Source: an uncultured Lachnospiraceae bacterium (GTDB lineage Bacteria; Bacillota; Clostridia; Lachnospirales; Lachnospiraceae). From it: 64,000 bases of DNA. The stretch is from assembly GCA_947589305.1 (NCBI GenBank), contig CANQAP010000004.1, positions 1 to 64,000 of the forward strand, in the 5' to 3' direction. The notes beneath the pieces are model-generated. The model saw only the letters and a program-made list of their open reading frames with translations. It was not told where the DNA came from and searched no databases. Positions 34,938 to 42,898 of this stretch are shown piece after piece; position 1 is the first letter of the stretch, and each line of letters begins with the position of its first letter. The position numbers and the translations under genes were made by a program.

Positions 34938-35192
34938 ATGAGCGATTTATCAGCAACTCAATGTGGAGGCTGCAACGGACTCGGATCAAATGTATTTGGA
35001 GGCAGCAGCTGTTCCTGCATCATCATTATTCTGTTACTCCTTTCCTGCTGCGGCGGAAACAACGGAATCAGCGGCTATAACAACGACGGCGGTTGCGGCT
35101 GCGATAGCTGCTGGATCATCATCCTGCTTTTGTTATTCTGTGGCAACAACGGAAACGCTTTGAGCAATAACGGCTGCGGCTGTGGATGCTAA
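34938..35192 (+). CDS. Cys/Gly-rich small protein (HCB protein 13-like)
   Basis: 84 residues, rich in Cys, Gly and Asn: CGGCNGLGSN, SSCSC, CCGG, GCGCDSCW and a terminal GCGCGC, with two hydrophobic stretches (IIIILLLLS and IIILLLLF). This resembles proteins annotated in Clostridia as chorion class high-cysteine HCB protein 13, whose function is not established. The start follows TTGGAGGCAATGAC. The Cys pattern suggests metal binding or disulfide cross-linking, for example in a surface or spore layer. This is inferred only. A terminator follows at 35220-35249. Confidence 0.8.
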   Translation: MSDLSATQCGGCNGLGSNVFGGSSCSCIIIILLLLSCCGGNNGISGYNNDGGCGCDSCWIIILLLLFCGNNGNALSNNGCGCGC

Positions 35193-35219
35193 TGGCAATT
35201 GCACCGCATTGCCAGTGTC

Positions 35220-35249
35220 GGGAACTGCCAATAGGCAGTTCCCCTTTTC
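35220..35249 (+). terminator. intrinsic terminator after the Cys-rich protein gene
   Basis: GGGAACTGCC-AATA-GGCAGTTCCC, a perfect 10-bp stem, followed by CTTTT. Confidence 0.85.
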
Positions 35250-35287
35250 TATGTTCCCGCATTTTGTAATTGTAGTCCGCATTTCTG

Positions 35288-35296
35288 CATATAGTA
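35288..35296 (+). promoter_or_regulatory. possible sporulation-type -10 before the Met-rich protein gene
   Basis: CATATAGTA fits CATAnnnTA, 64 bases before the ATG at 35360. No clear -35 was found. Confidence 0.25.
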
Positions 35297-35359
35297 AGAA
35301 TAACATAACGGATCGATCATGCAGTATGGACGGAAGAAGCCGTATGCGAAAGGACAGAT

Positions 35360-35878
35360 ATGAACGAATATCTTCAACATCCTCTGGATTCGATATATCC
35401 AAATAACAGTCTTCTGCTGTTGGAAGCCATGATACCTTACGTGGATTCCTCCCTCAAGCTTCCTCTTGCCCTTCTGATCAAGATGCAGGAAATACGGATT
35501 TTAATTCAGGTGTTCCATAATCCCTCTCATATGGAGATGTGTGGTCTGAATCGAAGCGGCGGAAACACCGAAGAAATGCTTTCCGCTTTATGCCAAGCTA
35601 TGGGGGTTGATATCATGGGGCAGATGAAGCAGATGCAACAGATGATGAATGTTATGAATTCCATGCAGGCGATGAATGATACAACCACATCCGGTGTGCC
35701 TGATATCCATGAATTTATGAACGCCATGCACAGCGCCGCCTCTACGCCGTCTGCGGAAACGGAAGCCACGGAGGAAAATTCCACTCTGTCGGCAACCGGC
35801 GATGAGTTGATAGACGCTATACGAACCATATTATCTGAACAGGAAGGAGAATCCCATGAACCAGAATCAATTACGTAA
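35360..35878 (+). CDS. hypothetical protein with Met-rich segment
   Basis: 172 residues; no family recognised. The N-terminal part has LLLLEAMIPYVDSSLKLPLALLIKMQEIRILI (two helices). The middle has the Met-rich run MGQMKQMQQMMNVMNSMQAM (about 94-114), and the C-terminal tail is acidic and Ser/Thr-rich. AAAGGACAG precedes the ATG. The next gene overlaps its end by 23 bases, showing tight coupling. It resembles a small-protein pair with unknown function found near the Cys-rich protein. Confidence 0.75.
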   Translation: MNEYLQHPLDSIYPNNSLLLLEAMIPYVDSSLKLPLALLIKMQEIRILIQVFHNPSHMEMCGLNRSGGNTEEMLSALCQAMGVDIMGQMKQMQQMMNVMNSMQAMNDTTTSGVPDIHEFMNAMHSAASTPSAETEATEENSTLSATGDELIDAIRTILSEQEGESHEPESIT

Positions 35879-36116
35879 TATACCGCCTGCCAAGCTCCGA
35901 ATCATTTTAGATCTGATGGAAGCCGGCAGGGGAAAAGGCATTGATGCCATCATGCCTCTGTTTCTTCAGGCAAATCAAACGATGCAAAAACAGGGATTAC
36001 GGTTTACGCCACAGGAATCTCAACTGATTATAGATGTTTTAAAAGAAAATCTGTCGCCCGCCGAAGCGCAGCGGATCGAAATGATGCAGTCCATCCTATC
36101 GAACTGGCAGCATTAA
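35856..36116 (+). CDS. hypothetical small helical protein
   Basis: 86 residues; no family recognised. Sequence is helical and hydrophilic (PPAKLRIILDLMEAGRGKGI, FLQANQTMQKQGLRFTPQESQLIIDVLKENLSP). AGGAAGGAGAATCCC precedes the ATG. It overlaps the upstream gene, so it is likely co-translated. Its stop codon overlaps the stop of the convergent gene at 36113. Confidence 0.78.
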   Translation: MNQNQLRNIPPAKLRIILDLMEAGRGKGIDAIMPLFLQANQTMQKQGLRFTPQESQLIIDVLKENLSPAEAQRIEMMQSILSNWQH

Positions 36117-36334
36117 TGTTTTTTATTCCGCATTGCCAGATGATCCACATAATGTTCCATTTCCTCTCGGGAATTAAATTCGGACATATGTTTCATCACC
36201 TGCTCTTTGGAGACATTATCATATTCGTTTAAGACTTCGTCCACGTGTTCTTCCGCATCATCATGCAAATTGGGAAAACCGGTCAGGGCAGCCATCAACG
36301 CGGTATTTTGAAAGAAAAAATCATTATTAAACAT
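36113..36334 (-). CDS. hypothetical small protein
   Basis: 73 residues, with NNDFFFQNTALMAALTGFPNL followed by an acidic helical part (EEHVDEVLNEYDNVSKEQVMKHMSEFNSREEMEHYVDHL). No family recognised. AGAGAGGTGATTTT precedes the ATG, and both lie in or next to an 11-bp stem (36331-36382). It is convergent with the plus-strand pair and follows leuS. Confidence 0.75.
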   Translation of the reverse strand: MFNNDFFFQNTALMAALTGFPNLHDDAEEHVDEVLNEYDNVSKEQVMKHMSEFNSREEMEHYVDHLAMRNKKH

Positions 36335-36382
36335 AAAATCACCTCTCTGTCCTTAATATGGACGGATGAGATGATTTTATGT
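36331..36382 (-). other. hairpin covering the start codon of the 73-residue gene
   Basis: ACATAAAATCA (36331-36341) pairs perfectly with TGATTTTATGT (36372-36382), and an inner GTCC pairs with GGAC. In the mRNA the ATG and the base pairs next to the ribosome binding site sit in the stem, so initiation could be blocked unless the fold opens. Confidence 0.6.
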
Positions 36383-36411
36383 AACCAGTCTTTTACATCC
36401 CGGCATTTTAT

Positions 36412-38838
36412 TTATTTTTGGACAAAATTTACAATTTTATTCGGTACATAGATCTCTTTCACCAAGGTACCGGTCAGTTTATCCGCTACCGCTTCTTTTG
36501 CGCGTTCCAAAACCGAATGTTTCTCTTCCTCTGCTCCGATCATGATGGTCGCACGGGTTTTTCCGTTGATCTGTACCGGTATTTCGAGTTCTTCATCCCG
36601 CATAGCCTCCTCATCATAAGTCGGCCATGACTGATGAAAGACGGAATAGCTGCCTCCGAGTTGTTCCCACAATTCTTCCCCGATATGCGGCGCAAACGGC
36701 GCCAGCATCAAAACAGCCGTCTTTAACGTCTCGCGATCCACACCGGTCGTCTTTGTCAGCTCTACGAATTTATTATTATATTCCATAAAGGCACTGACAA
36801 CCGTATTCAGACTGAACTGCTCAAACCGCGTGGTCACGTCTTTGATCATACGATGCCGCAGTTTTAACAATTCTTTTGTCTCCGGAACATCCCGGTCCTT
36901 GTTTGTCATCACCATATTGTAAAACCGATTGATAAAACGATAAACACCGTCGATCCCGCTATCGTCCCAAATGGAATCCAGTTCCGGCGGTCCGATGAAT
37001 AATTCATACAGGCGTAAGGAATCACAGCCATAATCCCGTACCATATCATCCGGCGATACAATATTGCCAAGCGATTTACTCATCTTTGTCGCAGCGCCGG
37101 TTTCCCGGTCTCTGCCGCAAACCATCCCTTGATTAAACAGCTTTTGGAACGGTTCGTCAAAGTCCACAACACCGATATCATGCAAAAACTTCGTATAAAA
37201 ACGGGCATACAAAAGATGAAGGACCGCATGCTCGACACCGCCGATATACATATCTACCGGTAAATAGCGGTCGGCTTTTTCCCGATTCACCAATTCTTTA
37301 TCGTTCTTTGGATCGACATATCGCAGGAAATACCATGAGGAACCCGCCCATTGCGGCATGGTATTCGTTTCACGCTTTGCCGGCTTGCCACAGCAAGGAC
37401 AAGTGGTGTTTACCCAATCCGTAATATCCGCCAGCGGAGATTCTCCGGTTCCGGTCGGCTGATAACTGTCCACATCCGGAAGTAATAACGGTAACTGATC
37501 TTCCGGCAACGGCACGGCGCCGCAATCCGGACAATGCACGATCGGAATCGGTTCGCCCCAATATCTCTGACGGGAAAAGACCCAGTCTCTCAGCTTATAA
37601 TTGACCGTTTTTCTTCCGAAGCCTTTCTGTTCGATCATTTCCGGAGCTTCTCTTTTTAATACGGCGGATTCCATACCGTTCCATTCGCCCGAATGGATCA
37701 TGATACCGGAGGCTTCCGTATATGCCTCCGTCATATTCTCAATTTCCTTTCCGTCCTTTGCAATGACTTGAATGATCGGAAGATCGAACTTCTTTGCAAA
37801 AGCAAAGTCACGGTCGTCATGCGCCGGTACACACATGATGGCGCCGGTACCATAATCTGCCAATACATAGTCGGATAACCAGATCGGCACTTTGGCGCCG
37901 TTTAACGGATTGATCGCATAACTGCCGGTAAATACACCGGTTTTTTCTTTATCCTGCATACGATCCACATTTGATTTCATGGAAGCATCATAGATATATT
38001 GCTCTACAGCCTCTTTCGTCTGGGCAGTCGCCAACTGTTTTGCCAGTGCATGTTCCGGTGCCAGTACCATAAATGTCGCGCCATAGAGTGTATCCGGTCT
38101 CGTGGTATAGACGGTGATCGTCTCCTCCATGCCGTCCACTTTGAAATCTACTTCTGCTCCGTATGAACGCCCGATCCAGTCTGACTGCATCTTTTTTACT
38201 TTTTCCGGCCAGTCCAGCGTATCCAGATCTTCCAAGAGACGATCCGCATATGCTGTAATTTTCAACATCCATTGACGCAGATTTTTCTTTGTGACCTCCG
38301 AATGGCAGCGTTCACACTTTCCGTCTACCACTTCTTCATTCGCCAAACCGGTCTTACAGGAAGGACACCAGTTGATCGGCATCTCTTTTTCATATGCCAA
38401 ACCGTTTTTAAACATCTGCACAAAAATCCATTGCGTCCATTTATAATAATCCGGATCGGTCGTATTCACTTCCCGTTCCCAATCATAAATTGCCGCGATC
38501 TCATTAATCTGCCGCTTAATATTCTTAACGTTTTCCGCTGTGGAAATACTCGGATGGATCCCGTGCTGAATGGCATAATTTTCCGCCGGAAGTCCGAACG
38601 CATCCCATCCCATCGGATGAATCAGATAATATCCCTGCATCATCTTATAGCGGCTCCACGCATCACTGATGACATATCCTCTCCAGTGTCCGACATGCAG
38701 ACCGTTACCGGACGGGTAAGGGAACATATCAAGACAATAATACTTTGGTTTTTTCCCGTCTTCTACATTGATCGGACATTGTTCCCAGCCCTTCTTCCAT
38801 TTGTTTTCAATTGCCCTATGATTATATGTGACAGCCAT
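36412..38838 (-). CDS. leuS: leucine--tRNA ligase
   Basis: Class I aminoacyl-tRNA synthetase, 808 residues from the ATG at 38836-38838, which follows GCAGGAGG. The HIGH-type motif is MFPYPSGNGLHVGHWRGY; the KMSKS motif is ATKMSKSLGN. The zinc region shows CPSCKTGLANEEVVDGKCERCHSE, and the editing domain lies between about 220 and 420. Nineteen upstream in-frame residues overlap the next gene and are not used. Confidence 0.98.
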   Translation of the reverse strand: MAVTYNHRAIENKWKKGWEQCPINVEDGKKPKYYCLDMFPYPSGNGLHVGHWRGYVISDAWSRYKMMQGYYLIHPMGWDAFGLPAENYAIQHGIHPSISTAENVKNIKRQINEIAAIYDWEREVNTTDPDYYKWTQWIFVQMFKNGLAYEKEMPINWCPSCKTGLANEEVVDGKCERCHSEVTKKNLRQWMLKITAYADRLLEDLDTLDWPEKVKKMQSDWIGRSYGAEVDFKVDGMEETITVYTTRPDTLYGATFMVLAPEHALAKQLATAQTKEAVEQYIYDASMKSNVDRMQDKEKTGVFTGSYAINPLNGAKVPIWLSDYVLADYGTGAIMCVPAHDDRDFAFAKKFDLPIIQVIAKDGKEIENMTEAYTEASGIMIHSGEWNGMESAVLKREAPEMIEQKGFGRKTVNYKLRDWVFSRQRYWGEPIPIVHCPDCGAVPLPEDQLPLLLPDVDSYQPTGTGESPLADITDWVNTTCPCCGKPAKRETNTMPQWAGSSWYFLRYVDPKNDKELVNREKADRYLPVDMYIGGVEHAVLHLLYARFYTKFLHDIGVVDFDEPFQKLFNQGMVCGRDRETGAATKMSKSLGNIVSPDDMVRDYGCDSLRLYELFIGPPELDSIWDDSGIDGVYRFINRFYNMVMTNKDRDVPETKELLKLRHRMIKDVTTRFEQFSLNTVVSAFMEYNNKFVELTKTTGVDRETLKTAVLMLAPFAPHIGEELWEQLGGSYSVFHQSWPTYDEEAMRDEELEIPVQINGKTRATIMIGAEEEKHSVLERAKEAVADKLTGTLVKEIYVPNKIVNFVQK

Positions 38839-38854
38839 CTTTCCATCCTCCTGC

Positions 38855-39358
38855 TTAGAAATCATCCTCATAATCATCATACATGCCGTTTGCATAATCC
38901 GTTAAGTAATTACGGTTATTCTGACGCTTTTGCTTTTGCTGCGGGCGGTTGCTCTCGGCTTTGCCCCGCTTGGATTCTTTTTTCCTGATCGTCTTTTGTT
39001 CCCGTTCCAACCGCTTGATCGTTTCAAATTTATCCGGTTGCGGTTCCCTTACTTTTTCTGTGCTTCTCTGCTTTGGAACACGCGCCGTTCTGTTTTCTTC
39101 TTCCTCTTTTCCGTATGCCTTGTATCCGCTAAAGGATCCCCGATTTTCTTTCGGTCTATCTCCTCCGGAACGGTTTTCTTTTGATTTATATTCGTTATTC
39201 CGTCCTTTTTTCTCCGTGTTGCGATATCCTCGATTGTCTCCGTTCCCCCGATGATTGTTTGATCGGTATTCCTGAACCCGATGTCCTCCCTTTTCCTGCA
39301 TAACGGTCCCCTCCGTCTCATTTCTTTCATGACCGTTGTAAGAGCCTTGTGTTGCCAC
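38855..39358 (-). CDS. Lys/Arg/Asn-rich basic protein
   Basis: 167 residues starting with GTG after GAGGAGAAAAAG. The sequence is low complexity: long stretches of Arg, Lys, Asn and Gly (GYRNTEKKGRNNEYKSKENRSGG, KRLEREQKTIRKKESKRGKAE), ending with an acidic DDYEDDF tail. It resembles nucleic-acid-binding disordered proteins of Clostridia. No function is known. It sits just upstream of leuS and has a SigA-like promoter (39424-39451). A start at an internal ATG (residue 20) is possible. Confidence 0.65.
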   Translation of the reverse strand: MATQGSYNGHERNETEGTVMQEKGGHRVQEYRSNNHRGNGDNRGYRNTEKKGRNNEYKSKENRSGGDRPKENRGSFSGYKAYGKEEEENRTARVPKQRSTEKVREPQPDKFETIKRLEREQKTIRKKESKRGKAESNRPQQKQKRQNNRNYLTDYANGMYDDYEDDF

Positions 39359-39423
39359 CTTTTTCTCCTCTCGCTTTCCTATGTAACGTTCCGGAATGTC
39401 AAACGACTTGCTTCCACTCTTTC

Positions 39424-39451
39424 ATTTTAGACAAAAACCGTATAAAGTCAA
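39424..39451 (-). promoter_or_regulatory. promoter of the basic protein-leuS genes
   Basis: Minus strand TTGACT (39446-39451), 16 bp, TAAAAT (39424-39429). It is divergent from the promoter at 39472-39500. Confidence 0.65.
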
Positions 39452-39471
39452 GCGAAATCCAAGATTATTTA

Positions 39472-39500
39472 TTGCCAAACCAAGGATTTTCTAGTATAGT
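39472..39500 (+). promoter_or_regulatory. promoter of the DUF1292 gene
   Basis: TTGCCA (39472-39477), 17 bp, TATAGT (39495-39500). Confidence 0.65.
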
Positions 39501-39561
39501 AGCTGTGATAGATCCGCTTTCCCGGAATGCGAAGTGACATTGAAAAAAAGAGGTATGAAAA

Positions 39562-39891
39562 ATGAAAGAACAGAATCATCAGGAATCGCAAAAAGCTTCT
39601 CTGCATTTAGGAGAAGAAATGGAAGACACCATAACCCTGCAGCTCGATGACGGAGAGATTGAATGCGGGATCATTGCCAGCTTTCCTTTAGAGGGAAAAG
39701 ACTATGTCGCCTTGCTGCCATTACAGACTCCGGAAGGTTTCGCCGAAGAGGAAGTCTTTCTCTATGCGTATACCCGTGACGGAGATGACTTTGAACTGAT
39801 CGATATCCTTGACGATGAGGAATTTGACAAAGTGGCTGACTTTTTTGATGAACTTTTAGACGATGCCGCCTTCAACGAACAATCGCTCTAA
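39562..39891 (+). CDS. DUF1292 family protein
   Basis: 109-residue acidic protein with the DUF1292 core: ITLQLDDGEIECGIIASFPLEGKDYVALLPL, then EEEVFLYAYTRDGDDFELIDILDDEEFDKVADFFDELLDD. The family is widespread in Firmicutes and of unknown function; the related YrzB is in the yrrK locus. The start follows AAAAAGAGG. It is a single gene with a promoter and a terminator. Confidence 0.9.
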   Translation: MKEQNHQESQKASLHLGEEMEDTITLQLDDGEIECGIIASFPLEGKDYVALLPLQTPEGFAEEEVFLYAYTRDGDDFELIDILDDEEFDKVADFFDELLDDAAFNEQSL

Positions 39892-39900
39892 ATGAAAGAA

Positions 39901-39932
39901 ATATGCTGCCGGTCATGGCAGCATATATTTTT
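39901..39932 (+). terminator. bidirectional terminator after DUF1292 gene
   Basis: ATATGCTGCC-GGTCAT-GGCAGCATAT followed by ATTTTT. On the minus strand it overlaps the stop codon of the Na/Pi cotransporter gene and runs into TTCTTT. Confidence 0.85.
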
Positions 39933-41679
39933 CCGTATATTTCACCAGTGCTTCGTGATACTGGGAATCTTCTCCTTTTTCTAAATGTTCCACATAATCA
40001 TGCGAACCATATACGTCGTCCGGAATCTGTATCAGACTGATCGCGATATTGGAACAATGATCCGCTACCCGTTCAAAATTCGTTGTGATATCGGAAAGGG
40101 CAAAGCCGAGTTCAATCGTACATTTTCCTTTTCTCAAGCGCTTGATGTGGCGTTTCTTGATCTCATCATTCAAACCGTCTACGACTTCTTCCATCGGCTC
40201 CACTTCTTTTGCCAGTTCCACATCCTCCGTCTCAAACACCAAGACCGACGTATCCACGATCTCTCGGATCAGACCGGAGAAAATCGAGATTTCCTCTTCT
40301 GCCTTTTTTGAAAATTTCTGTTTTTTCTGAAACATCTCCCGCGCCGATTCACTGATATTGACCGCATGATCCGAAATCCGTTCAAAGTCACCGATACAGT
40401 GCAATAGCATCGATATCGTATGGCTGTCTTTTTCCGTCAGATTCTTGCTGCTCAGTTTCACCAGATATCCTCCCAGTTCGTCCTCATACTGGTCTACCAT
40501 GGCTTCCATCTGACTGACTGCGGCAGCCTTCGTTTCATCAAAATCATTCAACAGCTCCATCGCCTGAAATAAGGCGTCGCGCGACATATCCGCCATTTTG
40601 ATCGCGACATTTTTGCACTGTGCCGTCGCGATTGGCGGTGTATCCAAGAAGCGGACATCCAAAAGCTGTAAATCGGATTTCAGCCATGTGTCCAGTTCGT
40701 TGTCTGTCTCCCGTATCGTCAAATAGCTCAGTTTCTCCAACATACCGGAAAACGGCAGCAAGATCAAAGTGGCAAATATATTATAGATCGAATGCACCAA
40801 CGCAATACCAAACGCATTTGCCGGGGTATCCAAAAAAGAAAACCGGAAGATCAGATTTGCTACATAAAAGATCAATAAAAAGACCGTCGAGCCTATGAGA
40901 TTAAAATAAAAATGGATCAGAGCGGCACGTTTTGCATTTTTATTCGCACCGACCGCTGACAGCAATGCGGTGATGCACGTACCGATATTTTGTCCCATAA
41001 TGATCGGGATCGCCATGCGGTAATCGATCATGCCGGTCACGCAGAGAGCCTGTAAAATACCGACCGAAGCAGAGGAACTCTGAATAATGGCAGTTAACAA
41101 TGTACCGGCGATGACACCCAAGATCGGATTATTAAACGTTGCCAGCAAAGAAGTAAACTGCGGCATATCCGCCAACGGCGCCACAGCGTCCTGCATGGTG
41201 GACATACCAAACATCAGGACGGCAAATCCAAGCAGGATGTTACCGAGGTTATGATGTTTATCTTTTTTGGAAAACATCAGGAGAATAATACCAATCAACG
41301 CCAAGATTGGAGAAAACGATTCCGGCTTCAGCATCTGGATCCAAAAATTATCACCTTCTATACCGGTCAAACTAAGCACCCATGCCGTAATGGTCGTACC
41401 GATATTTGCGCCCATGATGATTCCGACCGCCTGTGACAGCTTCATAATACCGGAATTCACAAAACCGACCACCATAACCGTTGTCGCCGCCGACGATTGA
41501 ATGATCGCCGTCACGCCCGCTCCTAACAATACTGCATAGATCTTATTTGCAGTCAATCTTTCCAAGATCGCTTCCAGCTTCCCTCCGGATGCCTTGGTCA
41601 GTCCTTCATTCATGATGTGCATGCCGAACAGTAAAAATGCGATACCGCTCACCATTGACAATACGTTAAAGATAGTCAT
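39913..41679 (-). CDS. Na/Pi cotransporter family protein with PhoU-like domain
   Basis: 588 residues from the ATG at 41677-41679 after AGAGGAG. The N-terminal half is a PNaS-type transporter with duplicated repeats: IIQSSAATTVMVVGFVNSG and IIQSSSASVGILQALC. The C-terminal half (about 345-570) is PhoU-like helical. Members take up phosphate with sodium or modulate phosphate homeostasis. The signature QSS motifs and the gene length (usual for NptA-type) support this. It has its own promoter at 41743-41772. Confidence 0.93.
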   Translation of the reverse strand: MTIFNVLSMVSGIAFLLFGMHIMNEGLTKASGGKLEAILERLTANKIYAVLLGAGVTAIIQSSAATTVMVVGFVNSGIMKLSQAVGIIMGANIGTTITAWVLSLTGIEGDNFWIQMLKPESFSPILALIGIILLMFSKKDKHHNLGNILLGFAVLMFGMSTMQDAVAPLADMPQFTSLLATFNNPILGVIAGTLLTAIIQSSSASVGILQALCVTGMIDYRMAIPIIMGQNIGTCITALLSAVGANKNAKRAALIHFYFNLIGSTVFLLIFYVANLIFRFSFLDTPANAFGIALVHSIYNIFATLILLPFSGMLEKLSYLTIRETDNELDTWLKSDLQLLDVRFLDTPPIATAQCKNVAIKMADMSRDALFQAMELLNDFDETKAAAVSQMEAMVDQYEDELGGYLVKLSSKNLTEKDSHTISMLLHCIGDFERISDHAVNISESAREMFQKKQKFSKKAEEEISIFSGLIREIVDTSVLVFETEDVELAKEVEPMEEVVDGLNDEIKKRHIKRLRKGKCTIELGFALSDITTNFERVADHCSNIAISLIQIPDDVYGSHDYVEHLEKGEDSQYHEALVKYTEKYMLP

Positions 41680-41742
41680 CTGAATAAAACTCCTCTGCAT
41701 TCATTTCTGTCTACAACGAATATACCGATAGGTCCGATACAT

Positions 41743-41772
41743 ATTATGACATATCTCTCCCATCTTTTTCAA
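41743..41772 (-). promoter_or_regulatory. promoter of the Na/Pi cotransporter gene
   Basis: Minus strand TTGAAA (41767-41772), 18 bp, CATAAT (41743-41748), with TG one base before the -10. Confidence 0.6.
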
Positions 41773-41774
41773 GT

Positions 41775-42884
41775 CTATAACCATAAAAAGTTATTATCTG
41801 TCGAAAGAAAATCCACATTATGGATAAAAATCACTTTCGTGATCTGATGCTCCTCCAGATAAGCCCCGACATCCTCGTGATAATAGCGTAAATCCATCAT
41901 GTGGATCTCGCTGTAATGATCTGCCAAAAACGGAACCAGACAATTTGCATAGGAATCTTTCAGGATCAATACCCGGTCCCCCTGATTCTGGTTACTTTCA
42001 ATCGTGACCAGCGGATAATTTCCGCCGAAAAAGACCGCATACTTATCCCTGCGTTCTAACTGTCCCATTTCCAGCATCGAATTGCCCACCGGGCGTTCCG
42101 TGCCGTAATCCACCACATATTCACCGTCCGGATTCTGTAGCAATTCCATCGAATCCGCCTGTTGTGTGAATGATGGCGCCTTGGAATACAAAGAACCGTA
42201 AAACGACTCGGATATGTGCATGTCCGTATAGTCCTCCCATGGCGTCGGTTCCATGTGCATGTCTTCGCAGAAATGCACATAGGCATAATAAGCCCCGAGC
42301 GTCGTCCAATGATGATCCGTTTTATAAAAGATCTCTTCCTCCTTATGTTCCCTTAACGTATCCGTTACGTCTATGATCCGCAGATCCCCTTCCAAATTGG
42401 CACGGACCTGCCGGATGACTTCCGCCTGTGAAGCCGTCTCGGCAAAAGCAGGCAGATATTCCGGATAGATTTCACTCGCATTCGGAGCGATCAGGAAGGT
42501 CATTTCCACATTTGGATGCTCCTGCGCAAAGGTTTTGATATGGTTCAGGTTGTCCTGCAACTGCGAATCCGGCTCCTGATAATCCTGTATCAGATACCCG
42601 TTTTTACCGAAAAATACCCCGTTGATCTGTGTGATCCCGAGACATCGGTCAAGCGCCACATGCGACTGTACAAAGAGATCTTTTGCCAGAATCTGATCGG
42701 CGGTATAGGAATCAAACGTCTCCGTAAACGTTCCGTTTGACAGATCTTTCCATGAAAATTGCGGAAACTGTGTCAGATAGTGATTTTCCAGTTCGGAAAA
42801 CTCCCGTGGCGGAAATATCAGATACCCCAATCCGAAAAAGGATAAAAATATGATAAAAACGAGAATGTGTACCTTATCCTTCAT
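41775..42884 (-). CDS. DHHW family protein (AlgJ/AlgX-like)
   Basis: 369 residues with one N-terminal membrane segment (about 5-24) and an extracytoplasmic SGNH-like domain. Motifs: FLIAPNASEIYPEYLP and KTDHHWTTLGAYYAY (Asp190-His-His-Trp193), the acyl-transfer site of this family, plus a C-terminal ILKDSYANCLVPFL. It acts with the MBOAT partner just upstream (14 bases apart). Together they are expected to O-acetylate a surface polysaccharide. The carrier polymer is unknown because no polymer synthesis genes lie nearby. Confidence 0.9.
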   Translation of the reverse strand: MKDKVHILVFIIFLSFFGLGYLIFPPREFSELENHYLTQFPQFSWKDLSNGTFTETFDSYTADQILAKDLFVQSHVALDRCLGITQINGVFFGKNGYLIQDYQEPDSQLQDNLNHIKTFAQEHPNVEMTFLIAPNASEIYPEYLPAFAETASQAEVIRQVRANLEGDLRIIDVTDTLREHKEEEIFYKTDHHWTTLGAYYAYVHFCEDMHMEPTPWEDYTDMHISESFYGSLYSKAPSFTQQADSMELLQNPDGEYVVDYGTERPVGNSMLEMGQLERRDKYAVFFGGNYPLVTIESNQNQGDRVLILKDSYANCLVPFLADHYSEIHMMDLRYYHEDVGAYLEEHQITKVIFIHNVDFLSTDNNFLWL

Positions 42885-42898
42885 AAGCTCCTACCTCC

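Noticed and set aside
38272-38988. Plus-strand ORF of 238 residues antisense to leuS
   Set aside because: No family, no ribosome binding site and complete overlap with a clear leuS gene.
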